In this document: positions 1-8,975 of the stretch, piece after piece | Layout of the letters: every line of letters starts with the position of its first letter | Numbering within the stretch: position 1 is the stretch's first letter | Origin: Actinacidiphila guanduensis | GTDB lineage: Bacteria > Actinomycetota > Actinomycetes > Streptomycetales > Streptomycetaceae | Assembly: GCF_900103985.1 (NCBI RefSeq) | Contig: NZ_FNIE01000014.1 | Location: forward strand, 62,001-126,000 | DNA: 64,000 bases | Direction: 5' to 3' | Position numbers and translations under genes: made by a program | The notes under the pieces: generated by a model | Told to the model about the DNA's origin: nothing | The model's database searches: none | What the model saw: only the letters and a program-made list of their open reading frames with translations

Positions 1-83
1 AGGGCGAGCGCGAGGCCGGCCGCGCCGACTGCTGCCGCGGTCCGGACGGACCTGCGTGTCCGTCCTGCTCTCTCGTGCTTCAT
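1..83 (-). CDS. Start of a secreted protein (partial, runs off the window)
   Basis: Only the first 27 codons are visible. They begin with a basic stretch (MKHERAGRTRRSVRT) and continue into an alanine/leucine-rich hydrophobic run, the pattern of a Sec or Tat-type signal peptide. The start ATG (complement of 81-83) is preceded by AAGGAG six bases upstream, a good ribosome binding site. The gene is followed upstream by the minus-strand aldolase at 193-966, so it may be the next gene of that unit. The mature protein lies outside the window and its function cannot be told; a secreted sugar-binding protein or hydrolase would fit the neighbourhood but is only a guess. Confidence 0.6.
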   Translation of the reverse strand, partial: MKHERAGRTRRSVRTAAAVGAAGLALA

Positions 84-192
84 GCGCTTCTCCTTGTTCG
101 TCACGATGTCCTCGCGGTGCTGCCGCGGCGGGCGCGCGGGCCCTGATGGCCCGCGGACGTGGGGGTGACGCGTGTTCCGGGGCCTGCGGCCG

Positions 193-966
193 TCATGTGC
201 CCTCCCCCTGCGGGGCGCCGAGGACGGTGCGGGCCCGAGCGAGGGTTTCCGCGGCCGCATCGGCGAGCAGGGCCGCGTCGGAGGCGACGGCGAGCATCGT
301 GAAGCCGAGGCCGCGCAGCGCGCGGGCGATGTCGAGCGAGCCGGCGTAGGCCCCGGCGACCACGCCGTGCTCGGCGCAGGCCCGTACCACCGTGGTGAGC
401 GCGGCCCGGCCCCGGCTGCCGGAGAGCAGGCCGGCCACATCCGTGCCCGACGACAGCGCGAGGTCGTAGGGGCCGACGAAGAGGGCGTCCACGCCGGGGA
501 CGGCGGCGATGTCGGCCGCCGCGGCGACCGCGGCCGGTGTCTCGACCATCACCGCGCACAGGCTGCGGGCCTCGCCGGCCGTGGGCGCGGTGCCGCCGGC
601 CAGCCCCGCGAGCGGGCCCCAACTGCGGGCGCCGAGCGGCGGGTAGTGGGTGGCGGCGGCCGCGCGGGCGGCAGCCTCGGCGTCGTCGACCACCGGCACG
701 ATCACGCCGGCGGCACCGGCGTCCAGGGCCCGCCCGATCAGGCCGGCGTCGTTGCTGCGCACGCGCACCAGCAGCGGGGCGCCGCCGGGTGCAGTGAGCG
801 CCTCGACCAGCGAGCGGTCGTCGTGGGCGCCGTGCTGCGCGTCCAGGCACACCCAGTCGTAGCCGGCTGCGGCCAAAGTGCCCGCGCTCCACCGGCCGGG
901 CAGGGCGCACCAGGCACCGAGCCACGCCTCGTGCGGCCGGCCGAACGGCCACGGCAGCGCCGCCAT
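193..966 (-). CDS. HpcH/HpaI-type aldolase/citrate lyase family protein
   Basis: The 257-residue protein fits the HpcH/HpaI class II aldolase family (about 250-270 residues), a TIM barrel that cleaves 2-keto-3-deoxy acids to pyruvate and an aldehyde using a divalent metal. Family signatures seen are YDWVCLDAQHGAHD near the N-terminus, GVIVPVVDDAEAA, the metal-binding VETPAAV and DALFVGPYDLALSSG. No signal peptide is present, so it acts in the cytoplasm. It is divergent from the aminotransferase at 1275. Substrate cannot be assigned: rhamnonate, 2,4-dihydroxyheptenedioate or another keto acid are all possible. The start is the ATG at 966; upstream SD-like bases (AGGTGG) are weak. Confidence 0.85.
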   Translation of the reverse strand: MAALPWPFGRPHEAWLGAWCALPGRWSAGTLAAAGYDWVCLDAQHGAHDDRSLVEALTAPGGAPLLVRVRSNDAGLIGRALDAGAAGVIVPVVDDAEAAARAAAATHYPPLGARSWGPLAGLAGGTAPTAGEARSLCAVMVETPAAVAAAADIAAVPGVDALFVGPYDLALSSGTDVAGLLSGSRGRAALTTVVRACAEHGVVAGAYAGSLDIARALRGLGFTMLAVASDAALLADAAAETLARARTVLGAPQGEGT

Positions 967-1274
967 CTTCAGACCACCTGCCCCTCACTCCGGCGCCCCG
1001 CGGTTGCCGGGCGGTGCCGCCCGGTCCCGGCGCAGCGCCGCGACGTCCCGGTCCCGGCCGGGCGGTCCGGCCACCGGAGAGCCTCATCATCGACAGGCGT
1101 TCGTAAGACCGACAAGGGAAGAGGCATGCAATTTACCTACGATTAACACCATCGACCTTTCACTCATAAGGCGTTGAGCGGCCTGGTGTTTACATCTGAG
1201 CATCGCCGTGTGATGGTGAAGCCCGGCCTGGGGCCGACGGGCGGCCGCTCGGCCGGCGAGACGTGAGGAGCACC
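967..1274. other. Divergent intergenic region, aldolase/aminotransferase
   Basis: About 300 bases without a gene separate two divergent genes. A relatively AT-rich stretch at about 1105-1200 stands out from its GC-rich surroundings and is the likely promoter zone. No convincing sigma-70-type -35/-10 pair or clear dyad operator was found. GAGGAG at 1265-1270 is the ribosome binding site of the aminotransferase. Confidence 0.5.
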
Positions 1275-2450
1275 ATGAGGGTCAGTCGGACGGCCGGCGC
1301 GATGCCGCACTCGGGAATCCGCGAGATCGTCAACCGGGTCATCGAGCTGCCCGGCGGGCGGATCAGCCGGCTGGAGATCGGCGAACCCGGCTTCCCCACC
1401 CCCGCGCACATCACCCGCGCCGCCTGGGACGCGGTCCCGCGTGGTGTCGGCTACACCCCGAGCACCGGCACCGGCGAGCTGCGCGAGGCGCTCGCCGCGC
1501 GACTGCGTCGCGTCACCGGCCTGGACCTGCCCGCCTCCCGCGTGGTCGTCACCCAAGGCGCGGTCCAGGCGCTGTCCGCGCTCGCCGAGGCCCTGCTCGA
1601 CCCCGGTGACGACCTGCTCGTCCCCGACCCGAGCTGGCCCAACTACGAGATGATCGGCCGGATGCGCGGCGCGAGCGTCACCCGCTACCCCTTGCGCGCC
1701 TCGGCCGGCTTCCTCCCCGACCCCGACGAGGTCGAGGCGCTGATCACCCCGCGCACCCGGGCGCTGGTGCTCAACTCGCCGAGCAACCCCACCGGAAGGG
1801 TCTTCCCGCAGGAGGTGGTGGCCGCGATCGTCACCGCGGCCCGCCGGCACGGCGTGTGGGTGCTGTCCGACGAGGTCTACGACGAGCTGGTCTTCGAGGG
1901 CGCGCCCGCCAACGCCGTCGCCCTGGACCCGGAGACGGTGATCGGCGTCTACAGCTTCTCCAAGACCTATGCCATGACCGGCTGGCGGGTCGGCTACCTC
2001 ACCGCGCCCGCGCGGGTGACCGCGCTGCTGAGCACCGTTCAGGAGGCGCTGCTCTCCTCGGTCTCCGCGATCGGCCAGTACGCCGCGCACGCTGCGCTGA
2101 CAGGCCCTCAGGAGTGCGTGGCGCGGATGCGCGAGGAGTACCGGGCCCGCCGCGACCTCGCCGTGCGCCGCCTCACCGGCGCGGGGCTGCGGATCGCGGT
2201 GCCCCACGGCGCCTTCTACGCCATGGTGCCGCTCGCGCCGGGCGCCGACTCGCGGCTGGCGGCCCTGGACCTGGTGGGCCACGGGGTGGCGGTGGCTCCC
2301 GGAAGTGCCTTCGGCGACACAGCCCGTGACCACGTGCGCATATCATTGTCGGTCGCCGAGGACGTGCTGGAGACCGGGCTCGACCGCCTGCTCTCCTGGG
2401 GCGCGCTGACGGGCTTCGGGGCGGGCCTGGGCCGTGCGGCCGGGGCCTGA
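1275..2450 (+). CDS. PLP-dependent aminotransferase, class I/II (AspC-like)
   Basis: This 391-residue cytoplasmic enzyme has the fold type I aminotransferase layout. SNPTGRVF (about residues 170-177) is the conserved Asn-Pro-x-Gly region, SDEVYDELVF (198-207) holds the cofactor-ring Asp/Tyr, and YSFSKTYAMTGWRVGY carries the Schiff-base Lys230. The C-terminal arginine that binds the substrate carboxylate lies in DHVRISLS. Family length is about 390-400. ATG at 1275 was chosen over the in-frame GTG at 1263 because GAGGAG at 1265-1270 sits four bases before it. An Lrp/AsnC regulator follows 95 bases downstream on the same strand, which suggests amino-acid-responsive control. Specificity (aspartate, aromatic or alanine-type) cannot be resolved from sequence alone. 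Confidence 0.9.
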   Translation: MRVSRTAGAMPHSGIREIVNRVIELPGGRISRLEIGEPGFPTPAHITRAAWDAVPRGVGYTPSTGTGELREALAARLRRVTGLDLPASRVVVTQGAVQALSALAEALLDPGDDLLVPDPSWPNYEMIGRMRGASVTRYPLRASAGFLPDPDEVEALITPRTRALVLNSPSNPTGRVFPQEVVAAIVTAARRHGVWVLSDEVYDELVFEGAPANAVALDPETVIGVYSFSKTYAMTGWRVGYLTAPARVTALLSTVQEALLSSVSAIGQYAAHAALTGPQECVARMREEYRARRDLAVRRLTGAGLRIAVPHGAFYAMVPLAPGADSRLAALDLVGHGVAVAPGSAFGDTARDHVRISLSVAEDVLETGLDRLLSWGALTGFGAGLGRAAGA

Positions 2451-2500
2451 GCGCCCCGGCACGGCAGCGGGGGCAGCTCCGAGGACGGCCCAGGGCGGCC

Positions 2501-2540
2501 GAGGAACGCCGGGAAACGCCGGGAAACGCCGAGGAACAGG
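2501..2540 (+). repeat. Four tandem 10-bp units before the Lrp-type gene
   Basis: Four consecutive 10-base units read GAGGAACGCC, GGGAAACGCC, GGGAAACGCC and GAGGAACAGG. They fill most of the gap between the aminotransferase and the regulator and end six bases before the regulator's ATG. The last unit also supplies its ribosome binding site (AGGAACAGGGA). Ten-base spacing places each unit on the same helix face, so a multimeric regulator site is possible. Confidence 0.7.
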
Positions 2541-2545
2541 GACCC

Positions 2546-3100
2546 ATGACCGACCCCACCAAGGGCGAGAGCCCCATGGCCAGCCTCTCCGAGGCCCTGG
2601 AGCGCCCGCACGCGCGGGTGCCCGTGGACGAGCTGGACCTGCGCATCCTGCGGCTGCTGGACGCCAACTCCCGCCTGTCGCAGCGCCGGATCGCCCAGGA
2701 GATCGACATGTCGGCGCCCGCGGTCGGCGAGCGCATCGCCCGGCTGGAGCGCTCGGGGGTGATCCGCTCCTACACCGTGGACGTGGACTGGGCCGCGCTC
2801 GGCTTCCCGCTGGTCGTCTTCATGCCGATCACCCTGCTGGCCGGCGCCGACGTCGGCGACATCCTCACCACGCTGCGGGCGCTGCCCGAGCTCGAGGAAC
2901 TCATCGTCGTCACCGGCGGCTACGACCTGCTGGCCCGCTTCCGCCTGCGCGGCCACGACCACCTGCGCGAGCTGCTGATCGACCCCATCTGGCAGATACG
3001 GGGCATCCAGCGGATCGAGACGTTCCTGAGCATCGGCGAGCTGGTCGGCCCCACCAACCGCAGCCGCCTCCTCGACGAGCCCCCCGAGCTGCGCCAGTAA
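2546..3100 (+). CDS. Lrp/AsnC family transcriptional regulator
   Basis: The 184-residue protein has an N-terminal winged HTH (VDELDLRILRLLDANSRLSQ through SAPAVGERIARLERSGVI, about residues 27-75). A RAM-type ligand-binding/oligomerisation half follows to residue 170, including VVTGGYDLLARFRLRGHDHL, where the GxYD motif is typical of the effector pocket. Lrp/AsnC proteins form octamers that sense amino acids and bind phased repeated sites. The gene follows the aminotransferase on the same strand after tandem 10-bp repeats and is a plausible local regulator of it. An internal ATG at 2576 is an alternative start; the first is preferred for its AGGAACAGGGA site. Confidence 0.9.
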   Translation: MTDPTKGESPMASLSEALERPHARVPVDELDLRILRLLDANSRLSQRRIAQEIDMSAPAVGERIARLERSGVIRSYTVDVDWAALGFPLVVFMPITLLAGADVGDILTTLRALPELEELIVVTGGYDLLARFRLRGHDHLRELLIDPIWQIRGIQRIETFLSIGELVGPTNRSRLLDEPPELRQ

Positions 3101-3171
3101 GGCACGCGGCCCGGGGCCGGAACGGGCGCGCCCGGGTGCTGCCCGGTGCGCCGCCCGGGGCGGGGGGCCGG

Positions 3172-3948
3172 TCAGAAGCCGGGGAAGACGCGGCCCAGGT
3201 CGGGGAGGGTGAGGGCGCCCTCCAGGGTGACGTTCGCTGTGAAGGGGGCCTTGAGGCGGCCGTTCAAGAGGCGGATCACCGCGCCCGGGGCGCCGGTCAG
3301 CGTCGCGGTCGGCGCGGCCGGCGGGGTCGTCGTGAGGGTGACCTTGTCGTCGATCAGCACGCCCGCACCCGGTGCCGCCAGCGCGGCCGGCCCGGGAAGC
3401 TCCGCCGGCTTGGCCACCCAGCCGAGCAGGAAGGAGAGCGGGCCGGCCAGCAGCTCGACCAGGGCCGCCGCCGACTCGGGCAGGACCTCGGCCTCGGGGT
3501 CGAGGGCGACCCGGACGTCCCAGGTGTGGTTCGCGACCTCGTTGAGCCGCAGGCCCACCGCGGTCTCCAGCGGCACCGGTTCCGGCAGGAAGCCCATGTC
3601 GATCTTCAGCGAGGAGCGCTGCTCGGGGGTGAGCGCCTCCACCGTCTCCAGCCAGCGCGCGTTCGAGGCCACGAAGCCCGCGGCCTGGTCGGCCGGGGCG
3701 GCCGCGTCCCAGCGGGCCCAGATCTCCTGGTTGGTCTCGGCCGGGACGGACTCCCCCGCCGCCCGGGCGATGGGCGCCCGGCCGATCTCGGCGCCGCTGC
3801 CGAGGTGCGAGAGCACCTGGGCGACCGTCCACTCCCCGGCGCCACTGGGCGCCGTCAACTTCCCGTCGCCCCGCTCCGCGAGGAGCGCCACCAGCGTGTC
3901 GTGCTCGGTACGAAGGGCCGCGATCGTGCGGTCCGCGAGTTCGCTCAT
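3172..3948 (-). CDS. Maleylpyruvate isomerase family (DinB-like, mycothiol-dependent type) protein
   Basis: The 258-residue protein starts MSELADRTIAALRTEHDTLV and shows the actinobacterial DinB/maleylpyruvate-isomerase N-terminal four-helix domain: GEWTVAQVLSHLGSGAEIG (His metal ligand), a central Glu region and NEVANHTWDVRVALD (second His). A smaller C-terminal SCP-like domain follows at about residues 170-258. In family members with known function the domain uses mycothiol and a divalent metal. Here the substrate is unknown, because no aromatic gentisate genes are nearby. The start was placed at 3948 because upstream codons look non-coding. The gene is convergent with the Lrp gene. Confidence 0.75.
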   Translation of the reverse strand: MSELADRTIAALRTEHDTLVALLAERGDGKLTAPSGAGEWTVAQVLSHLGSGAEIGRAPIARAAGESVPAETNQEIWARWDAAAPADQAAGFVASNARWLETVEALTPEQRSSLKIDMGFLPEPVPLETAVGLRLNEVANHTWDVRVALDPEAEVLPESAAALVELLAGPLSFLLGWVAKPAELPGPAALAAPGAGVLIDDKVTLTTTPPAAPTATLTGAPGAVIRLLNGRLKAPFTANVTLEGALTLPDLGRVFPGF

Positions 3949-4323
3949 GCTGGCCGCAACCGCGCCGGGGCCCGCGGCATTCCTGACGTGCCGCTTTCCT
4001 ACCCGGACGGGCGAGGCGGAAGCCGGGCCGCATATGGGAGCCGTGCCGCGGGCCGCACCACGGCGATGCCGGACCGTACCGCGGCAATGCCCCGGCCCCC
4101 CGCATGAGCCGCGCACGTGCCCGCCGTACACACCCGGCGCGATCCTGGGATGATCCAGCCCCATACATCCGATCCATCACCACGCAACCCCACCCTTTCC
4201 CTGAACAGCTTTCTCCGTCCTGCCCGTTGACGCCAGTCGAGGCGACTGCAACGCTGCCCCCAGTCATCGGATGTCTTGGCCTCTGCGGGCATGCCCGCGG
4301 GTTGACGGTTAACCGGAGTGCTC

Positions 4324-7299
4324 ATGAGATGGACGGCATCGGCAGGCAGGATTCTCGGGGCGGTGGTGGCTCTGGGGCTGGCGGGCGCGTCGGCGCTGGT
4401 GGCGGCGGGCCCCGCGCAGGCGGCAGGTCCCGCGCGACCAGCGGGGCCACCGGTGCTGTGGGCCGCACCCGACGGCCACGGCGCCGCCTGCACCGCGCAC
4501 GCCCCCTGCTCCCTGACCACGGCCCAGGCCCAGGTCCGCACCGCCGGGCACGGCCACGCCCCCGCCGGCACCAGGGTCGAACTCCTCGGCGGCACCTACC
4601 GGTTGGGCGCCACCTGGAAGTTCGGCGCCGCGGACTCCGGCACGCCCGGCCACCCCGTCGTCTGGGAGGCGGCCCCCGGTGCCCACCCGGTGATCTCCGG
4701 CGCGACCCGCGTCACCGGCTGGCACCAGGTGGGCAGCACCGGCGTGTGGTCCGCGCGCGTCCCGCGCGGCAGCGCCACCCGCCAGCTCTACGTGGACGGC
4801 CAGGAAGCCCCGCTCGCCCAGGCCACCCCCGCCGACCTGCACTTCTCGGGCAACTGGAAAGGCTCGGCGACCGGTTACGACCTCGCGGACGACCCGGCCG
4901 CGCTGGCCTGGTTCAGTGCCCTGACCCCCGCCCAGCTGGCCCAGGTCGAGTTCGACTACCCGGCGGGCAACGGCGCCTGGACCGACTCCAAGTGCGGGGT
5001 CGCCGGCATGTCCGGCAGCACCCTGGTGATGGACCAGCCGTGCTGGGCGAACGTCACCGACATCGCCCCCTTCAGCCAGGGCACCGGCGGCCTGCCGTCC
5101 ATGCCCACCTCGCAGGTGCCCACCACCATCCTGGGCGCCCGCGCACTCCTGGGGACCGGCCAGTGGTTCCTCGACACCTCGGCCGGCACGCTCTTCTACG
5201 CGCCGCCGAAGGGAAGGAAACCGGCCGCCCTCGACGTCGAACTCCCGCGCCTGGAGCAGCTGGTGCAGGGCGCCGGCAGCCTCGCCCGCCCGCTGCACGA
5301 CGTCACCTTCGCCGACCTGCAGTTCTCGTACGCGACCTGGAACGCACCCTCCGGCCCGGCCGGTTTCGCCGATGTGCAGAGCAACCTGCACCGTACCGGC
5401 GCCACCAACCAGGGCCTGTGCACCTTCTCCCAGCCCGCGGGCAGCTGTCCTTGGGGCGCGCTCACCCAGCCGCTCGCCAACGTCGCCTTCAGCGGCGCCA
5501 GCCGGATCACCCTGACCGGCAACCGCTTCACCGACCTCGGCGGCGCGGGCCTGAGCTTCATGTACGGCGGCACCGGGAACACCGTGGAGGGCAACGAGTT
5601 CACCGCCATCGCCTCCACCGCCCTCTCCCTGGGCTGCACCTACGACCCGACACCGACGCAGACCCCCGCCTCGGTGATCGAGGCGAACTGCACGCCCGAC
5701 GCGGACCTGGTGCGCGGTGACACGGTGGGCGAGAACGAGGTGCTGGACCGCACCACCGTCACCGACAACGTCATCCACGACGTCGGCACCGACTACCGCT
5801 CGGCCTGCGGCATCACGCTGCTGTTCAGCCGGCACACCGTGATCAGCCACAACGAGCTGTACGACCTGCCCTACACCGGCATTACCGCCGGGGTGATCCA
5901 GGGCCACGTGGACGAGGCCGACCACCCGCAGAACTCCACGAACGTCAACGCCGACAACACGATCAGCGACAACCTGATCTTCAACGTCATGCAGGTCCTC
6001 GACGACGGCGGCGCCATCTACATGGAGGGCCACCAGGCCCAGTACGTCTACGCGGCGGACGGCACGATCGACGCGGCCGCGACCCTCGCGAACGGCCTGC
6101 ACGTCACCGGCAACGTTGTCTACAACGACGGCTCGCGCTTCAACGCCTTCTACGACGACGCCGGTTCGGAGTGGATCGGCTTCCACGGCAACGTCGAGTT
6201 CCACCCGCTGACCTCGCTCGGCGCGCAGGGCGGCTGCTCGTCCACCGGCCACTTCTGGGTCTCCGGCAACTGGTTCTCCGACCCCGCGGGCAGCTACATC
6301 TGCAACGCGCCGGTCGACTCCAACATCCAGGACAACACCGTCATCCCCGCCTCGCCCGGCCCGGCCGACATCCCCGCCGCCGTGCTGGCGAACGCGGGCG
6401 TCACCGCCGCGCACCAGGCGCTGGCCGCCGGGGTCCCGCTGGAGACCGCGTACGTCTCCGCGCCCGCCGGCGGTCCGTCGCAGCAGGTGCTCATCGCGGG
6501 CGCCGGCTTCTCGGGCGGGACCCCGGTGTACTTCGGCGGGCACCCGGCGAGCCGGATCCAGGTCCTCTCCCCCGGTTTCCTCGTCGCCACGGTGCCCGGC
6601 GGCGCGGACGGCACGGACGTGACGGTCGGCCCGTACGTACCGCGGCCGGTGATCACCGCGCCGGCGAGCGGCACCACGGGCCTGACCTCGGCGTTCGCGG
6701 TGCGCGGCACAGGGGCGGCGGGCGACACCGTGACCGTCCAGGACGCGACGGACCAGGGCCGTTGCGACGCGCCCGTGGCCGCCGACGGCACCTGGTCGTG
6801 CACGCTGAGCGGCGCCGCCTCCGGGCAGCACACCCTGTCGGCCACGCAGTCCGACCGCGCCGGCACCGCCTCCAAGGCGTCGGCCGCCGTCCTGGTCTAC
6901 GTCGGCACCCCGCCGGCCGCGGCCCGGATCGACGACACCGACCCGTCGATCGCCTACACCGGCTGGGACTACCTGAACGCCCGCGGCTTCGGCGACTACG
7001 GCGACGACGTCCACTACGCGACCGCCGACGGCAGCAGCCTCACCGCCACCTTCATCGGCACGGGCGTGAAGGTCTTCGGCGAGGAGTACACCGACCAGGG
7101 CGACATCGCCGTCTCGATCGACGGCGCCCCGGCCACCACGGTCTCCACCGTCCCCGCCGACGGCGCCCGCCACGCCGACGTCGCCGTCTTCACCAGCCCG
7201 CCGCTCCCCGCGGGCGTCCACACCGTCACGGTCACCAAACTCTCGGGCTCCTACGCGACCTTCGACGGCCTGGAGATCGACAACCCCGCGGCGCCGTAA
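4324..7299 (+). CDS. Secreted right-handed parallel beta-helix protein with C-terminal Ig/CBM-like modules
   Basis: The 991-residue protein starts MRWTASAGRILGAVVALGLA and ends its signal peptide near GPAQAAG, so it is exported. Residues about 40-680 resemble Streptomyces beta-helix glycoside hydrolase/lyase-like proteins: WAAPDGHGAACTAHAPCSL, a GGTYRL start-of-helix motif, VVWEAAPGAHPVISGA, and later repeated ITGNRFTDLGGAGL / DNVIHDVGTDY / HVTGNVVYNDG coils. An IPT-like segment follows (about 715-775), then a bacterial Ig-like domain (about 778-865). The C-terminal beta-sandwich (about 870-988, DPSIAYTGWDY and related) is probably carbohydrate-binding. GGAG at 4315-4318 sets the ATG. The substrate is presumably a plant or microbial polysaccharide; the catalytic class is not certain. 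Confidence 0.8.
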   Translation: MRWTASAGRILGAVVALGLAGASALVAAGPAQAAGPARPAGPPVLWAAPDGHGAACTAHAPCSLTTAQAQVRTAGHGHAPAGTRVELLGGTYRLGATWKFGAADSGTPGHPVVWEAAPGAHPVISGATRVTGWHQVGSTGVWSARVPRGSATRQLYVDGQEAPLAQATPADLHFSGNWKGSATGYDLADDPAALAWFSALTPAQLAQVEFDYPAGNGAWTDSKCGVAGMSGSTLVMDQPCWANVTDIAPFSQGTGGLPSMPTSQVPTTILGARALLGTGQWFLDTSAGTLFYAPPKGRKPAALDVELPRLEQLVQGAGSLARPLHDVTFADLQFSYATWNAPSGPAGFADVQSNLHRTGATNQGLCTFSQPAGSCPWGALTQPLANVAFSGASRITLTGNRFTDLGGAGLSFMYGGTGNTVEGNEFTAIASTALSLGCTYDPTPTQTPASVIEANCTPDADLVRGDTVGENEVLDRTTVTDNVIHDVGTDYRSACGITLLFSRHTVISHNELYDLPYTGITAGVIQGHVDEADHPQNSTNVNADNTISDNLIFNVMQVLDDGGAIYMEGHQAQYVYAADGTIDAAATLANGLHVTGNVVYNDGSRFNAFYDDAGSEWIGFHGNVEFHPLTSLGAQGGCSSTGHFWVSGNWFSDPAGSYICNAPVDSNIQDNTVIPASPGPADIPAAVLANAGVTAAHQALAAGVPLETAYVSAPAGGPSQQVLIAGAGFSGGTPVYFGGHPASRIQVLSPGFLVATVPGGADGTDVTVGPYVPRPVITAPASGTTGLTSAFAVRGTGAAGDTVTVQDATDQGRCDAPVAADGTWSCTLSGAASGQHTLSATQSDRAGTASKASAAVLVYVGTPPAAARIDDTDPSIAYTGWDYLNARGFGDYGDDVHYATADGSSLTATFIGTGVKVFGEEYTDQGDIAVSIDGAPATTVSTVPADGARHADVAVFTSPPLPAGVHTVTVTKLSGSYATFDGLEIDNPAAP

Positions 7300-7320
7300 G
7301 CCCGTCGGGCTCATCCCGAC

Positions 7321-7357
7321 CCCGTCCGCCCCCGGCTCACCCCCGCGGGCGGACGGG
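7321..7357. terminator. Bidirectional hairpin between convergent genes
   Basis: A perfect 11-bp stem, CCCGTCCGCCC (7321-7331) with GGGCGGACGGG (7347-7357), encloses a 15-base loop. It lies between the beta-helix gene and iolA, which converge. It lacks a U-tract, as is usual for actinomycete terminators. Confidence 0.7.
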
Positions 7358-7429
7358 CCGGGCAAGGTGCCCTCCTCGCTCGGAGAACCCCGCGCACGGC
7401 CGTCCCACTCGCCCGGCTGCCCGCAGGGG

Positions 7430-8929
7430 CTACTCGTTGGTGGGGAAGCCCAGGTTGAGGCCGCCGTGGGAGGGGTCGGGCCAGCGGGTGGTGACGACCT
7501 TGGGGCGGGTGAAGAAGTGGACGCCGTCCTCGCCGTAGGCGTGGGTGTCGCCGAAGAGGCTGTTCTTCCAGCCGCCGAAGGAGAAGTAGGACACGGGGAC
7601 CGGGATGGGGACGTTGACGCCGATCATGCCGACCTCGACCTCGTGCTGGAAGCGGCGGGCGGCGCCCCCGTCGTTGGTGAAGATCGCGGTGCCGTTGCCG
7701 TAGGGGTTCGCGTTGATCAGGGCCAGGCCCTCGTCGTAGGACGAGACGCGCACCACGGACAGGACGGGGCCGAAGATCTCGTCGGTGTAGACCGGCATCT
7801 CGGGGGTGACGTCGTCGAAGAGGGTGGGGCCGAGGAAGAAGCCGTCGCCGTCGGCGTCGAACTCCCCCTGGGTGCCGTCCACGACGAGCTTCGCGCCCGC
7901 CTCGGTGCCCGCCTCGATGTAGGAGGCGACCTTGTCCCGGTGCGCCCTGGTCACCAGCGGGCCCATGTCGCAGCCGCGGGTGCCGTCGCCGGTGCGCAGG
8001 CCGGCCATCCGGTGGGCGATGCGGGCGACGAGGTCGTCGGCGACGGGCTCGACGGCGACCAGCACCGAGATCGCCATGCACCGCTCGCCGGCCGAGCCGA
8101 AGCCGGCGTTGACGGCGGCGTCGGCGGCCAGGTCGAGGTCGGCGTCGGGCAGCACCAGCATGTGGTTCTTCGCGCCGCCCAGCGCCTGGACCCGCTTGCC
8201 GTGCCGGGTGCCGGTCTCGTAGACGTACCTGGCCACCGGGGTGGAGCCGACGAAGGAGACCGCGGCGATGTCCTCGTGGGCGAGCAGCGCGTCCACCGCC
8301 TCCTTGTCGCCGTTGACGACCTGGAGGACGCCGTCGGGCAGCCCGGCCTCCTTCCACAGGGCCGCGATCGCCAGGGCCGCGCTCGGGTCCTTCTCGCTCG
8401 GCTTGAGCACCACCGCGTTGCCGCAGGCGAGCGCGAGGGGCACGAACCACATCGGCACCATCGCGGGGAAGTTGAACGGCGAGATCACCGCGACGACGCC
8501 GAGCGGCTGCCGCACCGAGTGGACGTCCACCGAGGTGGAGGCGTTCTCGCTGAAGCCGCCCTTGAGCAGGTGCGGGATGCCGCAGGCGAACTCGGCCACC
8601 TCCAGCCCGCGCATCACCTCGCCGAGCGCGTCGGAGAGCACCTTGCCGTGCTCGGCGGTGACCAGTGCCGCGATCTCCTCACGGCGGGCGTACAGCAACT
8701 CGCGGAAGGCGAAGAGGACCTGGGACCGCCTGGCCAGCGACACATCGCGCCACTGCCGCCAGGCCGCCTTCGCGGAGACGACCGCGGCGCCGACGAGGTC
8801 GGCCGAGGCGAGGTCCACCGCGCCGGTCTGCTCCCCGGTGGCCGGGTTGTGGACGGGGGCGGTGCGCTCGGCGGTGCCCTGCCACGGACGGCCGTCGATG
8901 AGGTGGGTGATGCGCTGCGGCTCGCTCAC
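7430..8929 (-). CDS. iolA: Methylmalonate-semialdehyde dehydrogenase (CoA-acylating)
   Basis: The 499-residue enzyme belongs to the ALDH superfamily and matches MmsA/IolA in length and motifs: VISPFNFPAMVPMWFVPLAL, LKPSEKDP (cofactor-binding Lys), VSFVGST, and GSAGERCMAISVLVAV with the catalytic Cys284. IolA converts malonate semialdehyde with CoA and NAD to acetyl-CoA, CO2 and NADH, the last step of inositol breakdown; MmsA does the same with methylmalonate semialdehyde in valine degradation. The gene closes the iol operon, 46 bases after iolD, which supports the inositol role. The GTG at 8929 was chosen because AGGAG precedes it by six bases and the protein then begins MSEPQRITHLIDG as in homologues. 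Confidence 0.93.
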   Translation of the reverse strand: MSEPQRITHLIDGRPWQGTAERTAPVHNPATGEQTGAVDLASADLVGAAVVSAKAAWRQWRDVSLARRSQVLFAFRELLYARREEIAALVTAEHGKVLSDALGEVMRGLEVAEFACGIPHLLKGGFSENASTSVDVHSVRQPLGVVAVISPFNFPAMVPMWFVPLALACGNAVVLKPSEKDPSAALAIAALWKEAGLPDGVLQVVNGDKEAVDALLAHEDIAAVSFVGSTPVARYVYETGTRHGKRVQALGGAKNHMLVLPDADLDLAADAAVNAGFGSAGERCMAISVLVAVEPVADDLVARIAHRMAGLRTGDGTRGCDMGPLVTRAHRDKVASYIEAGTEAGAKLVVDGTQGEFDADGDGFFLGPTLFDDVTPEMPVYTDEIFGPVLSVVRVSSYDEGLALINANPYGNGTAIFTNDGGAARRFQHEVEVGMIGVNVPIPVPVSYFSFGGWKNSLFGDTHAYGEDGVHFFTRPKVVTTRWPDPSHGGLNLGFPTNE

Positions 8930-8975
8930 GGCAGGCTCCTTGACAGATAGGTGTGGGAGGGGAGGTGGCGCCGGG

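Noticed and set aside
101-1090. Long minus-strand frame (329 codons) overlapping the aldolase
   Set aside because: It is an Arg/Gly-rich frame shadow of the HpcH/HpaI aldolase without any family motif.
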